The notes: generated by a model from the sequence alone, not told the origin. 19,323 nucleotides of DNA from Chitinispirillales bacterium (GCA_031254445.1 JAIRUL010000248.1:1-19323); one strand, 5' to 3'; shown: positions 1 through 7,187, counted from the stretch's first letter. Numbers and translations are program-made.

Positions 1-1
1 C

Positions 2-769
2 TCGCGGTTAGAGCGGGCGCGCGGCTGCGGCGGGATTGATAGGCTAGCGGTTATCAATAGCCACGTAGGCGGTTTGGGGATAGGCGTCAACGCAGGCGAT
101 AATCCGCTGATCGGGACAATTTTCACCTACGAGCGCGGGTTCGACGCGCTGATCTCCGGCCTCGCCGGCCTCGGGCGCGGCGCGCTGCTCCTTGTCTTCG
201 GGGATCAAAGCCACGCGGGGATGGCGGCAACGCTTGTCCGTTTGAACGGCGGCGGCCGCCAACATCAATCCGCTGTTTACAAAAACATCAACATAGTATA
301 TATGCCGTTCATCAGCCAGCACGACTACGACACCCTGCTGTGCTGCGCCGATTTCAACATCGTCCGCGGCGAGGACTCCCTAGCCCGCGCGGTACTATCC
401 GGCAAGCCGTTCGTCTGGAACGCGTACGTTCAGGACGAAAAGTACCAGTTAGTGAAAGTAGAGGCGCTGCTCGAGACAATGCGCCCGTACTACGAGAGCC
501 TTTTCGGGGACGGCGGCGGCGGCCATCCGGCAAACAGCAGCCACTCAAGCGCCTTCGCCGCCTACCGCGCCCTAATGCTCGGCTTCAACGACTCCCCCGC
601 CCCCGACGGCCCCCCCGGAGAGGCCACCCGCGAGCGCTACGGCGATTTTTTTAAAAATTTAAAAAAACATGAGCGCGCCGCCTCCGCCATGTATTATTTT
701 ATGGTGCGTAATTGCGACCTAATCGCGAAATTCAGCGATTTTTTAGACAATTACAACGCGCCGCCGTAA
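2..769 (+). CDS. earP: EF-P arginine rhamnosyltransferase EarP, 5'-truncated by window edge
   Basis: This frame is open from base 2 with no stop until 767-769, so the gene enters from the left; about 255 C-terminal residues are present against roughly 380 in the family. EarP is an inverting glycosyltransferase (GT104) that moves rhamnose from dTDP-rhamnose to an arginine of elongation factor P. The family signature is clear at 365-379 (RGEDS), followed by a conserved stretch reading RAVLSGKPFVWNAY; the glutamate of RGED and nearby residues belong to the nucleotide-sugar site in studied homologues. The gene for its substrate, EF-P, follows at 941 and carries the required arginine, which strongly supports the call. 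A TTG at 74 could be read as a start, but the upstream frame continues and includes plausible family sequence (AVINSHVGGLG), so it is internal. Residues in the glycine-rich stretch GDGGGGHPANSS look like a lineage-specific loop. Confidence 0.9.
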   Translation, partial: SRLERARGCGGIDRLAVINSHVGGLGIGVNAGDNPLIGTIFTYERGFDALISGLAGLGRGALLLVFGDQSHAGMAATLVRLNGGGRQHQSAVYKNINIVYMPFISQHDYDTLLCCADFNIVRGEDSLARAVLSGKPFVWNAYVQDEKYQLVKVEALLETMRPYYESLFGDGGGGHPANSSHSSAFAAYRALMLGFNDSPAPDGPPGEATRERYGDFFKNLKKHERAASAMYYFMVRNCDLIAKFSDFLDNYNAPP

Positions 770-840
770 GGGGGCGATACGCGGCGGCCCGCCTGTAAAT
801 CCGGCGGTTTTGGCGGTTCAAACGGCCTGCCGCCGTAGGA

Positions 841-863
841 GCGGATCTATGTATCCGCCTTTT
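841..863 (+). terminator. weak hairpin with short T tract after earP
   Basis: Arms GCGGAT (841-846) and ATCCGC (853-858) enclose the loop CTATGT and are followed by CTTTT. It resembles a weak intrinsic terminator between earP and efp; the stem is only 6 bp, so read-through is likely. Confidence 0.35.
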
Positions 864-940
864 GGCTCGGATTGAGCGCCTTTTGGCCGTATGCGGCGAT
901 TATAACAAAATTCAAAATATTACTATGCAAGGAGATTTAC

Positions 941-1501
941 ATGAAAGAAGCACAGGAGCTCAGAGCCGGCAACTGCGTGAAAGTCGGCAACGACTTGCAC
1001 ATCATCCTGAAGTACATCTACACGAAGGGCGCGCGCGGCGCGTCGTCCTGTAAGATGAAGATGAAGAACCTCTCGACCGGCGGCGTCTCGGAGACCGTCT
1101 ACCGCGCCTCCGACAAGTTCGACCTCGTGGTCTTAGAGCGCAAAAAGATGCAGTACCTCTACGGGAGCGACGACATGTACACGTTCATGGATCAGGAGAC
1201 CTACGAGCAAATGGATCTGAACAAAGACGATTTGGGCGACGCGCTCAACTACTTGCAGGAGCAGATGATCATAGACGTAATAGTGCACGGCGAAAAAGCC
1301 GTAGGCGTGGAGCTGCCCAAGCAGGTAGACCTAGAGATAACCTACACCGAACCCGCCGTAAAAGGCGACACCGGCGGCAAGGTGCTAAAAACCGCAAAAG
1401 TAAACACAGGCGTAGAGATTCAGGTGCCGCTCTACTGCAATATCGGGGACAAGATACGGGTTGACACGGGGACGAATGAGTTTGTGTCGCGAGCAAATTA
1501 A
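941..1501 (+). CDS. efp: translation elongation factor P (Arg32, EarP-type)
   Basis: EF-P binds ribosomes stalled on consecutive prolines, between the P and E sites, and stimulates peptide bond formation. The 186-residue product matches the family length and its three beta-barrel domains: a KOW-like N domain (about 1-65), an OB domain (about 66-128) and a C-terminal OB domain containing ITYTEPAVKGDTGGKVLKTA. The tip of the domain I loop reads TKGARGAS, and the residue at position 32 is arginine, the residue EarP rhamnosylates; lysine-type EF-P has lysine in this loop. The start ATG at 941 is chosen because AAGGAG lies at 929-934 with a 6-base spacer and because the protein then begins MKEAQELRAGN as homologues do; a longer frame from 872 has no such support. 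Together with earP it forms a self-contained modification pair. Confidence 0.97.
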   Translation: MKEAQELRAGNCVKVGNDLHIILKYIYTKGARGASSCKMKMKNLSTGGVSETVYRASDKFDLVVLERKKMQYLYGSDDMYTFMDQETYEQMDLNKDDLGDALNYLQEQMIIDVIVHGEKAVGVELPKQVDLEITYTEPAVKGDTGGKVLKTAKVNTGVEIQVPLYCNIGDKIRVDTGTNEFVSRAN

Positions 1502-1506
1502 TAATA

Positions 1507-1650
1507 GACGTTGACGTTGACTTTGACTTTGACTTTGTGTGGCGGCTTTAGCCGCCACACGTTATGAAGCCGTAGGCTTCGTCTGAAAAAGATTTAAAAG
1601 ATTTTGATTTTAAATCAACATCAACGTCAACACCAACGTCAACATCAACG
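1507..1650. repeat. intergenic repeat element A (hexamer arrays flanking two hairpins), likely bidirectional terminator
   Basis: Left array of five hexamers (GACGTT twice, GACTTT three times, 1507-1536). Then a perfect 10-bp stem with arms GTGTGGCGGC (1537-1546) and GCCGCCACAC (1551-1560), loop TTTA. Next a second stem GAAGCC/GGCTTC (1566-1571, 1575-1580) with loop GTA, then an AT core (reverse of AAAATCTTTTAAATCTTTT). The right array is six NNCAAC hexamers (1614-1649). The two arrays are roughly complementary (GTTGAC against GTCAAC), so a transcript could fold end to end. It lies between convergent efp and the minus-strand gene ending at 1652, a fitting place for termination on both strands. 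Confidence 0.8.
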
Positions 1651-1651
1651 G

Positions 1652-2404
1652 CTACGGCACATACCCGCAATAATTCCGCACAAACGACGTAAACGCCCGA
1701 TCAAACTCCGCGCTGTAGGCAAGCTCGGGGTTCCTCTTCGCGTTCATAAGCTCGTCTTTCTGCCATTTTTTCGTCTGCAATATGAGCTCCTGCGTGGATA
1801 TGCGCAGTTTCATTATCCTGTCTTTATCTGTCTGCCACATGTTTACCCGCGCGTCGGACTTAGGCGAGTTGAGCGACACGTCGTAATCGTCCTCGCGCAC
1901 GAGCGCCGTCTTTGGCAGCGTCTCCGGCGAATCTTTCGCGGCGCACATCATGACGTGGAAACCGCGCAGGAAGCGGGGGAAGAACGAGTCTAAGTAGAGC
2001 GCGCGGCCCCAGTTTTGGGTTCTCAGTATCTCCTCGAAATCTTCCAGCGTGGCGACGAAAGTGCGGCAGACCTGATTTATCGTTTTGGCTTCGAAATCGG
2101 AGAGGAGGTAGGTTATATTCGGCAGCTCGCGGTAGACGGTGGCCTTGCCGTTTTTATCGACCTGCATGTCGTCGCCCGGGGCGATGATTGTGTGGGAGGC
2201 GTCGTTCTCAAAGTAAATTTTTACTTGGTTGTACTTGTTGCGCTCGTTGTCGAAAGCTATGTTGATTTTCGCGAGGTGCACTTTAAACGGCACGCGCGGC
2301 GCCACGGTGTGATCGGGGGGAGCCGCGCTGTCGCCGTCGCCGTAGATGCTGGCTGCGGCTAAGAGAATTACGGCGGCAAGGCATGCCTTATGCGACGGCT
2401 TCAA
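1652..2404 (-). CDS. secreted protein of unknown function
   Basis: I do not recognise this 250-residue protein. With the TTG start at 2404-2402 it opens MKPSHKACLAAVILLAAASIYG, a good Sec signal peptide (basic n-region, hydrophobic core), so it probably acts in the periplasm or envelope. A longer frame reaches a TTG at 2476, but that would place about 24 extra polar residues before the signal and cover a promoter-like AT-rich stretch, so the inner start is preferred; a purine stretch (GAAAGGG) precedes it. The mature part has a segment resembling a small beta-rich domain (VPFKVHLAKINIAFDNERN, then YFENDASHTII) and a charged, helical C-terminal half with many K/D/E residues. It lies downstream of the P-loop ATPase but is separated from it by a terminator-like hairpin, so it is probably transcribed on its own. 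Confidence 0.75.
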   Translation of the reverse strand: MKPSHKACLAAVILLAAASIYGDGDSAAPPDHTVAPRVPFKVHLAKINIAFDNERNKYNQVKIYFENDASHTIIAPGDDMQVDKNGKATVYRELPNITYLLSDFEAKTINQVCRTFVATLEDFEEILRTQNWGRALYLDSFFPRFLRGFHVMMCAAKDSPETLPKTALVREDDYDVSLNSPKSDARVNMWQTDKDRIMKLRISTQELILQTKKWQKDELMNAKRNPELAYSAEFDRAFTSFVRNYCGYVP

Positions 2405-2474
2405 TGTGTTTGCGCCCTTTCGTCTTTTGTGCGGCGTTACACTATTAAGATAAATATATGGCGGGCGGAATTGC

Positions 2475-2506
2475 AAAAAAATATGCGGGCGGCTTTGAAA
2501 CCGCCC
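2475..2506 (-). terminator. intrinsic terminator-like hairpin after the P-loop ATPase gene
   Basis: Reading the minus strand, arms GGGCGG (2506-2501) and CCGCCC (2492-2487) close a loop of eight bases that can pair further (TTT/AAA). A run of seven T follows at 2481-2475 after five intervening bases. It sits 32 bp past the stop of the ATPase gene and ahead of the next gene. Confidence 0.55.
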
Positions 2507-2537
2507 CGCGCGTCTGCGGCAAACGCCAAAAATGAGC

Positions 2538-3251
2538 TTATTTCGCCTCTTCCGCGATAAGCATGACCTGCGGGTCGAGCTTGAGGTGCAGGCTGTCGGG
2601 GGAGGGAAAGAGGTCGTGGTCTTTTACTAAATGCAGGTGGATATAGCTTTCCCTCGGCTCCATGAGAATCAGTATGGACGCGGCGTCCATGAACGGGGAG
2701 AGGATGGTCGGGACGCCCTTCTCGTCGCGGGACGGGTCGTCGCGGTGCGTCGTCGCGCTGAACCAGAGGGAGATTTGCAGGTCGGCGGCGAACTGCTTGA
2801 AGGCGTCGAAAGCCTCCGGCGTCGACTTTGAGAAGTCGTAGCCGTCCACCACCACCACGTCGGCCACGAAATGCCCCTCCTGCATCATGGTCTTCAGGCT
2901 GCCCAGCATCTTGCCGATGGTGACGCTGTCCTGCTTGAAGTTCATGATGACGCGGTTGCGCGTGACTTGGTCGAAGATGTCCGTCGTATCGGCGATATTG
3001 AGCCGCTGCGCTATCTCCTTTAGAATGTCGTTGTACCACGAGACGATGTGCGCGGTGTTGGCCGCGAAAGAGACGTGGATGATGTTCTTCCCCTGCAGGA
3101 GCTGGTCGGTGGCTATGTGGACAAGGCAAGCGGTCTTGCCCACGCCCTTGCGGGCCGCGATGATCCCGATATTGCCCTTGCCTACGCCGCCCTGGGTGGA
3201 CTTCTCCAAGATCCTGAGCGGGCTTTTTGATATTAGCTCTTTGCTGATCAT
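2538..3251 (-). CDS. RecA/DnaB-fold P-loop ATPase of unknown role
   Basis: The 237-residue product has a Walker A motif ARKGVGKT (residues 33-40) at the start of a beta strand and a Walker B-like strand VVVVDGYDF with Asp136. Spacing and the sequence around them (GIIAARKGVGKTACLVHIA, then GKNIIHVSF) fit the RecA/KaiC/DnaB C-domain fold rather than AAA+ or ABC proteins. No membrane segment or extra domain is seen, so it is probably cytoplasmic. The start ATG at 3251 is preceded by AAAGGGA at good spacing; an upstream GTG at 3284 lacks support. It lies 94 bp downstream of fusA on the same strand and may be co-transcribed with it. Similar stand-alone P-loop proteins of undefined function occur in deltaproteobacteria and relatives, as far as I recall; no substrate can be given. 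Confidence 0.8.
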   Translation of the reverse strand: MISKELISKSPLRILEKSTQGGVGKGNIGIIAARKGVGKTACLVHIATDQLLQGKNIIHVSFAANTAHIVSWYNDILKEIAQRLNIADTTDIFDQVTRNRVIMNFKQDSVTIGKMLGSLKTMMQEGHFVADVVVVDGYDFSKSTPEAFDAFKQFAADLQISLWFSATTHRDDPSRDEKGVPTILSPFMDAASILILMEPRESYIHLHLVKDHDLFPSPDSLHLKLDPQVMLIAEEAK

Positions 3252-3345
3252 AACGCTAAATCCCTTTTTTGTTCTTTTGCGCACGGGCGGGCGCTGCCGC
3301 CTACCCGTACATGGTAATATACGATATTGTTTACCCGCGTTCTGC

Positions 3346-5439
3346 CTATTTCTTCTTAGCGTCCTTACTCTTCGCCTCTAATTGTTCCTTTTTCAGCTGC
3401 TCGGCAATGCTGTTCGGCACCTTGCTGTACTTTAGGAACTCCATCGTGAACTCCGCCTTACCCTGGGTCAAAGAGCGCAAGACGGTCGAGTAGCCGAACA
3501 TCTCGCTTAGGGGCACCTCCGCCTCCACGGTTGAGAACTGGTTTTCTTCCGTGGTCGAGATGATGATGCCGCGGCGCTGGTTCACGCTGCCGAGCACGCT
3601 GCCCTGGAACTCGGTCGGGGTCTCCACGGCCACTTTCATGATAGGTTCGAGGATCTCCGGTTTAGCTTTCTCGAACGCCTGCCAGAACGCCCCTATCGCC
3701 GCCTGCTGGAACGCGATGTCGGAGGAGTCGACGGGGTGGAACTGGCCGTCGTCTATCGTGAGTTTCACGCCCACGATGGGGAAGCCGATGATTTTGCCCT
3801 TGCCGAGGCACGCCTTAAAGCCCTTGTCGCAGGAGGGGATGTACTCGATGGGGATCACGCCGCCCTTGATGTTGTCGACGAACTCGTAGTCTTGCTCGCC
3901 GTTGGGCTCCAATAGCCCCGCCACGCGCCCGTACTGGCCGGCGCCGCCGGTCTGCTTTTTGTGCGTGTAGTCGAAGCGCGCCGACGCGGTCACCGTTTCG
4001 CGGTAGGCCACCTGCGGCATGCCGGTTTCGATCTCGACCTTGTACTCGCGGCGCATACGCTCTATGTAGACGTCTAAGTGCAGCTCGCCCATGCCGCGGA
4101 TGATCGTCTCGTTGGACTCGGGGTCGACGAACGTGCGGAATGTCGGATCCTCCTTAGTGAACCTGTTCAGCGCCTTGGACATGTTGTCGGAAGATTTTTT
4201 ATCGACGGGCTTGATGGCCAGCGATATAACTGGCTCCGGCACGAAGATGGAGGTCAGCGCGTAGTTGAGGCCGTTTTCGGTGAACGTGTCGCCGGAGGCG
4301 CACTCGATCCCGAAGAGCGCCACGATGTCGCCGGGCCCCGCCTCGCTGATGTCTTCGGTTGACGACGCATGCATACGGATCAGCCGCCCCACCTTGAAAC
4401 GCTTGCCGCTGCGCGTGTTGGTCAGCTCAATGCCTTTCTTGATGGCGCCTTGATATATCCTTATATAGGGGAGCTGCCCGTACTGCCCGTCTTCGAGCTT
4501 GAACGCTAGGGCGACCATGGGCGAGCCGTCTTCGGGTTTCAGCCCTACGGACGCCTCGTTGTTGTCTAAGTCTAAAGCGTTGTTGTCTATGTCGCCGGGG
4601 TTAGGCAGGTAGTCGACGACCGCGTCCAACAGCTTCTGTATGCCCCGATTCTTGTAGGCCGACCCCATGAAGACCGGCGTGAGGTGCAAAGACAGGGTCC
4701 CTTTCCTGATGGCCGCCATGATCTGCTCTACCGTCTCCGTTCCCTCCAAATAGCTCTCGGCGAGTTCGTCGGAGTACATGGACACCGCGTCGAGCATCTC
4801 GTCGCGCTTGTTCTTCGCCTCCTCTAAGAGGCCGGCGGGGATCTCCTCTTCGCGGATGTTCTCGCCGTTCTTGCCGTCGAAGTAGACGGCTTTCATGGTC
4901 ACGAGGTCTACGACGCCCTCGAGTTTGTCTTCGAGCCCTATGGGTATCTGCACCATGATGGCGTTGTGCCCGAGCTTCTCGCGCAACTGCGCGGCCACGC
5001 GGTAGGGGTTCGCGCCGGAGCGGTCGCACTTGTTGACGAAAGCTAACCGCGGCACCCTGTAGCGCTTGAGCTGCCTATCTACGGTAATGGACTGCGACTG
5101 CACGCCGCCCACCGAGCAGAGGACGAGTATGGCCCCGTCGAGCACGCGCAGCGCGCGCTCCACCTCGATGGTAAAGTCGACGTGCCCCGGCGTGTCGATG
5201 ACATTGATGGCGTGGTCGCGCCACGTGACGTTGGTCGCCGCCGAGGCGATGGTGATCCCGCGCTCGCGCTCAAGCTCCATGGAGTCCATGGTGGCCCCCA
5301 CGCCGTCCTTGCCCTTAACCTCGTGGATCGCGTGGATTTTGTTGCTGTAGAACAAAATACGCTCCGTAAGGGTGGTTTTGCCGGAATCGATGTGCGCGCT
5401 GATCCCGATATTGCGCATCTTTTCAATGTTGTACGCCAT
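3346..5439 (-). CDS. fusA: translation elongation factor G, EFG1 (spirochaete/mitochondrial-like) class
   Basis: EF-G is the GTPase that drives tRNA-mRNA translocation on the ribosome. The 697-residue protein is full length with G1 AHIDSGKT (15-22), the switch I region ending RGITI (60-64), G3 DTPGH (82-86), G4 NKCD (136-139), and domains II-V to the end, including the domain IV segment [15 protein letters not shown]. The P-loop has serine (HIDSGKT) where E. coli-type EF-G has alanine, and [19 protein letters not shown] matches the pattern of mitochondrial GFM1 and of the bacterial spd-type EFG1 group. The C-terminus ends in a lysine-rich tail (KSKDAKKK). The start ATG at 5439 follows AAGGAAAAGG. 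It is not in a str operon (no rpsL, rpsG or tuf beside it), which is common for this class. It faces away from the flagellar genes. Confidence 0.96.
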   Translation of the reverse strand: MAYNIEKMRNIGISAHIDSGKTTLTERILFYSNKIHAIHEVKGKDGVGATMDSMELERERGITIASAATNVTWRDHAINVIDTPGHVDFTIEVERALRVLDGAILVLCSVGGVQSQSITVDRQLKRYRVPRLAFVNKCDRSGANPYRVAAQLREKLGHNAIMVQIPIGLEDKLEGVVDLVTMKAVYFDGKNGENIREEEIPAGLLEEAKNKRDEMLDAVSMYSDELAESYLEGTETVEQIMAAIRKGTLSLHLTPVFMGSAYKNRGIQKLLDAVVDYLPNPGDIDNNALDLDNNEASVGLKPEDGSPMVALAFKLEDGQYGQLPYIRIYQGAIKKGIELTNTRSGKRFKVGRLIRMHASSTEDISEAGPGDIVALFGIECASGDTFTENGLNYALTSIFVPEPVISLAIKPVDKKSSDNMSKALNRFTKEDPTFRTFVDPESNETIIRGMGELHLDVYIERMRREYKVEIETGMPQVAYRETVTASARFDYTHKKQTGGAGQYGRVAGLLEPNGEQDYEFVDNIKGGVIPIEYIPSCDKGFKACLGKGKIIGFPIVGVKLTIDDGQFHPVDSSDIAFQQAAIGAFWQAFEKAKPEILEPIMKVAVETPTEFQGSVLGSVNQRRGIIISTTEENQFSTVEAEVPLSEMFGYSTVLRSLTQGKAEFTMEFLKYSKVPNSIAEQLKKEQLEAKSKDAKKK

Positions 5440-5489
5440 AAAAACTTACCTTTTCCTTCACACTTTGGGGTTTGGATTAACGGGGAGTA

Positions 5490-5518
5490 AAAATAATATA
5501 ATGTTTTATGAAAGTCAA
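5490..5518 (-). promoter_or_regulatory. sigma70-type promoter for fusA
   Basis: On the minus strand TTGACT (5518-5513) is followed after exactly 17 bases by TATTTT (5495-5490), in an AT-rich setting about 50 bp before the fusA start. The -35 matches 5 of 6 and the -10 matches 4 of 6 consensus bases. Confidence 0.55.
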
Positions 5519-5545
5519 ATAAAAAATATTTTTTTAGTCTTTCGG

Positions 5546-5825
5546 TTTTGATTTTGATGTTGACTTAAAATCAAATTCTTTTAAATCTTTTTCAGACGAA
5601 GCCTATAAAAGTCAATTTCTTTTAAATTCTTTTTTCAGACGAAGCCTATAAAAGTCAATTTCTTTTAAATTCTTTTTTTAGACGAAGCCTACGGCTTCAT
5701 AACGTGTGGCTCAGACGAAGCCTATAAAAGTCAATTTCTTTTAAATTCTTTTTTTAGACGAAGCCTACGGCTTCATAACGTGTGGCGCAGAGCCGCCACA
5801 CAAAGTCAAAGTCAAAGTCAAAGTC
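5546..5825. repeat. intergenic repeat element B, internally expanded
   Basis: Same family as element A but in the opposite orientation. It begins with TTTTGA hexamers (5546-5565), then the AT core (5574-5592), then the hairpin modules, and ends with four AAAGTC hexamers (5802-5825). The distal stem is GTGTGGCG/CGCCACAC (5780-5787, 5794-5801). Inside, a unit starting AGACGAAGCC recurs at 5594, 5637, 5680, 5713 and 5756, spaced 43, 43, 33 and 43 bp. The 76-bp block 5637-5712 is repeated almost exactly as 5713-5788. It lies between divergent genes, so termination of a neighbour is not its obvious purpose. Confidence 0.85.
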
Positions 5826-5846
5826 TTAAAGCCAAAACCATTAGAA

Positions 5847-5906
5847 CCTACTAGGCAAATTTTTCCCTTCCATCGGAAAAAAATGCCTAGTAGGCAAATT
5901 TTCCCC
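5847..5906. promoter_or_regulatory. paired dyad, candidate enhancer (activator) site for the sigma54 promoter
   Basis: CCTACTAGGCA (5847-5857) and TGCCTAGTAGG (5884-5894) form a perfect 11-bp inverted repeat; inside it TTTTTCC (5860-5866) pairs with GGAAAAA (5875-5881). Each CCTASTAGG is nearly self-palindromic, and CCTASTAGGCAAATTTT also recurs as a direct repeat 39 bp apart (5847 and 5886). The sites lie about 175-215 bp upstream of the start predicted from the sigma54 promoter at 6038, a typical range for NtrC-family activators. Confidence 0.5.
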
Positions 5907-6037
5907 ACCCATTATTGACGAAACCATTAATGCCTATAGCAATACCCACCATGCAAAAAACGGCCTTTTTATGCGTTCTAAGCGGTTTTATCGGGAACTA
6001 TCCCTTATTAATCGTCATTTTTTTCAAAAACTTTAGC

Positions 6038-6053
6038 TTGGCACGAAAATTGC
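6038..6053 (+). promoter_or_regulatory. sigma54 (RpoN) promoter of the flagellar operon
   Basis: TTGGCACG (6038-6045), four bases, TTGC (6050-6053): the -24 GG and -12 GC are correctly spaced and the match to the RpoN consensus TTGGCACG-N4-TTGC is complete. Transcription would start near 6064-6066, leaving a leader of about 50 bases before flgB. The sequence between fusA and flgB contains no competing strong sigma70 signal close to flgB. Confidence 0.88.
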
Positions 6054-6116
6054 GGTAATTTATTAATGTATGAATATTTGCGTGCGTTTGCGGGTAAAAC
6101 CGGGAGGCGGGACGGT

Positions 6117-6548
6117 ATGAATATGTTAAGCAGCGCGATTGTAAACAAAACCAACGTGCCGGTGCTGTCGGGCGGGATGAACGCGGCTATGCTGCGCGCC
6201 CGGGTCACGGCAAACAACATCGCCAACGTCAACACGCCAGGGTTTGCGCGCCTGGACGTCAAGTTCGAGGAGGAGCTCAGGCAGGCCTTGGACAGGACGC
6301 GGCTTCAGGGCAAGCGGACGGACGGCGGGCACTTGCAGATTGGGCGGCTCGACTTAAACGAGGTGGGGCCGACGGCGTACCGGCCCTACGACCCCACCCA
6401 GCCGAGCGGCGTGAACAACGTCGACATCGACACGGAGATGTCGAAGCTGGCGGAGACGCAGATAATGTTCGGCTATATGCACAAGCTCAATCAGGGCGTG
6501 TTCAATAAGTTAAACGCGGCGATTCAAGCGCGGTCGATTCAGCAGTAG
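6117..6548 (+). CDS. flgB: flagellar basal-body rod protein FlgB
   Basis: FlgB forms part of the proximal rod that crosses the periplasm and joins the MS ring/FliE to the distal rod. The 143-residue product has the rod-family N-terminal signature NNIANVNTPGF (about residues 41-51) and ends with the C-terminal coiled region containing MSKLAETQIMFGYMHKLNQG, both as expected, and the length fits the family. The ATG at 6117 has GGGAGG at 6102-6107 with a 9-base spacer; an upstream ATG at 6066 in the same frame lies at the predicted transcription start and is disfavoured. It is the first gene after the sigma54 promoter and heads the flagellar block, as in many flgBC-fliE operons. Like other rod proteins it is exported by the flagellar type III system without a cleaved signal. 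Confidence 0.95.
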   Translation: MNMLSSAIVNKTNVPVLSGGMNAAMLRARVTANNIANVNTPGFARLDVKFEEELRQALDRTRLQGKRTDGGHLQIGRLDLNEVGPTAYRPYDPTQPSGVNNVDIDTEMSKLAETQIMFGYMHKLNQGVFNKLNAAIQARSIQQ

Positions 6549-6641
6549 CGCTATCGGGAATGTTTAATGCCGCGATTTGGCTTTGGCAGTAATTAATTAA
6601 TGCGGCGATGGATGTTTGACTGCACCGTAATAACACTGTAG

Positions 6642-6661
6642 GGGCCGAATATTTTCGGCCC
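6642..6661 (+). other. hairpin just upstream of flgC ribosome binding site
   Basis: Perfect 8-bp arms GGGCCGAA (6642-6649) and TTCGGCCC (6654-6661) with loop TATT. It ends 7 bases before the flgC AAGGAG. No T run follows, so it is more likely an mRNA stability or processing structure than a terminator. Confidence 0.6.
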
Positions 6662-6680
6662 TGTGTTTAAGGAGAAAAAA

Positions 6681-7187
6681 ATGTCACAGGTCGGCGGAAT
6701 CTTTTCGGGTCTTGAAATAAGCTCTTCGGGCATGAGGGCGCAGCGCATCCGTCAGAACACCATATCGTCCAACCTGGCCAACGCGGAGACGACGCGGACG
6801 GCGGAGGGCGGGCCGTACAGGCGGCAGTTTGTGGTCTTCGAGGCGCCGTCAAACAAGCGCGACACGCGGATACTGAACGACAAGGTGTCGCTCTACGGGG
6901 CGTCGACGCAGAGCAACCACCTCCCTATCCCGCCGTCAAACTTCCCGAGGGACGAGCGCTTCTTCGGCCGCGGCGTGGACGTGACGGAGATTCGGTCGGA
7001 CACGAGGCCGGCGAGGCTTGAGTACAACCCGGGGCATCCGGACGCGGACGAGGAGGGGTACGTGGCGATGCCGAACGTGAACGTGATAGAGGAGATGACG
7101 GACATGATCGCGGCGACGAGGGCCTATGAAGCTAATGTCACGGCGTTCAATGCTATAAAGAATATGCTTATGCAGACGCTGTCGTAA
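6681..7187 (+). CDS. flgC: flagellar basal-body rod protein FlgC
   Basis: FlgC is the second proximal rod subunit. The N-terminus carries GLEISSSGMRAQRIRQNTIS followed by SNLANAETTRT, the rod-family motif, and the C-terminus reads VAMPNVNVIEEMTDMIAATR then AYEANVTAFNAIKNMLMQTL, diagnostic for FlgC. At 168 residues it is longer than the usual 135-150; the extra length is in the variable middle (about residues 45-115), where FlgC proteins differ. ATG 6681 is the start because AAGGAG (6669-6674) lies 6 bases before it; a GTG at 6663 would swallow that site. It follows flgB after 132 bp containing a hairpin, a wider gap than normal for this pair, and is followed directly by repeat element C. Confidence 0.95.
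   Translation: MSQVGGIFSGLEISSSGMRAQRIRQNTISSNLANAETTRTAEGGPYRRQFVVFEAPSNKRDTRILNDKVSLYGASTQSNHLPIPPSNFPRDERFFGRGVDVTEIRSDTRPARLEYNPGHPDADEEGYVAMPNVNVIEEMTDMIAATRAYEANVTAFNAIKNMLMQTLS

Noticed and set aside
872..940. Longer start for efp at 872
   Set aside because: The added 23 residues do not resemble EF-P, and the AAGGAG site directly precedes the ATG at 941.
862..1053. Small plus-strand frame overlapping the efp start (63 codons)
   Set aside because: It overlaps efp in another frame, lacks a ribosome site, and its product shows no recognisable pattern.
1507..1536. Series of TTGAC hexamers as stacked -35 promoter boxes
   Set aside because: No -10 box at the right distance, and the same hexamers occur in both orientations around a hairpin core between convergent genes; a repeat-element explanation fits all copies.
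1604..1993. Plus-strand open frame of 129 codons opposite the secreted-protein gene
   Set aside because: Its first codons are translated hexamer repeat (QHQRQHQRQHQR) and the rest is the antisense of a better-supported gene with a signal peptide.
5594..5801. Possible CRISPR array from regularly spaced repeats with AGACGAAGCC
   Set aside because: The spacing is 43, 43, 33, 43 with spacers that are themselves identical; these are plain tandem duplications of a hairpin repeat, and no cas gene is present.
5440..6060. tRNA or other structured RNA gene in the long gap before flgB
   Set aside because: No cloverleaf pattern or conserved T-loop sequence was found; the structure present is explained by the repeat element and the dyad.
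6066..6116. Upstream ATG at 6066 as flgB start
   Set aside because: It coincides with the transcription start predicted from the sigma54 promoter and has no ribosome site, whereas 6117 has GGGAGG and gives the standard FlgB N-terminus.
6642..6661. Hairpin between flgB and flgC as an intrinsic terminator
   Set aside because: No T run follows; the sequence continues directly into the flgC ribosome binding site.
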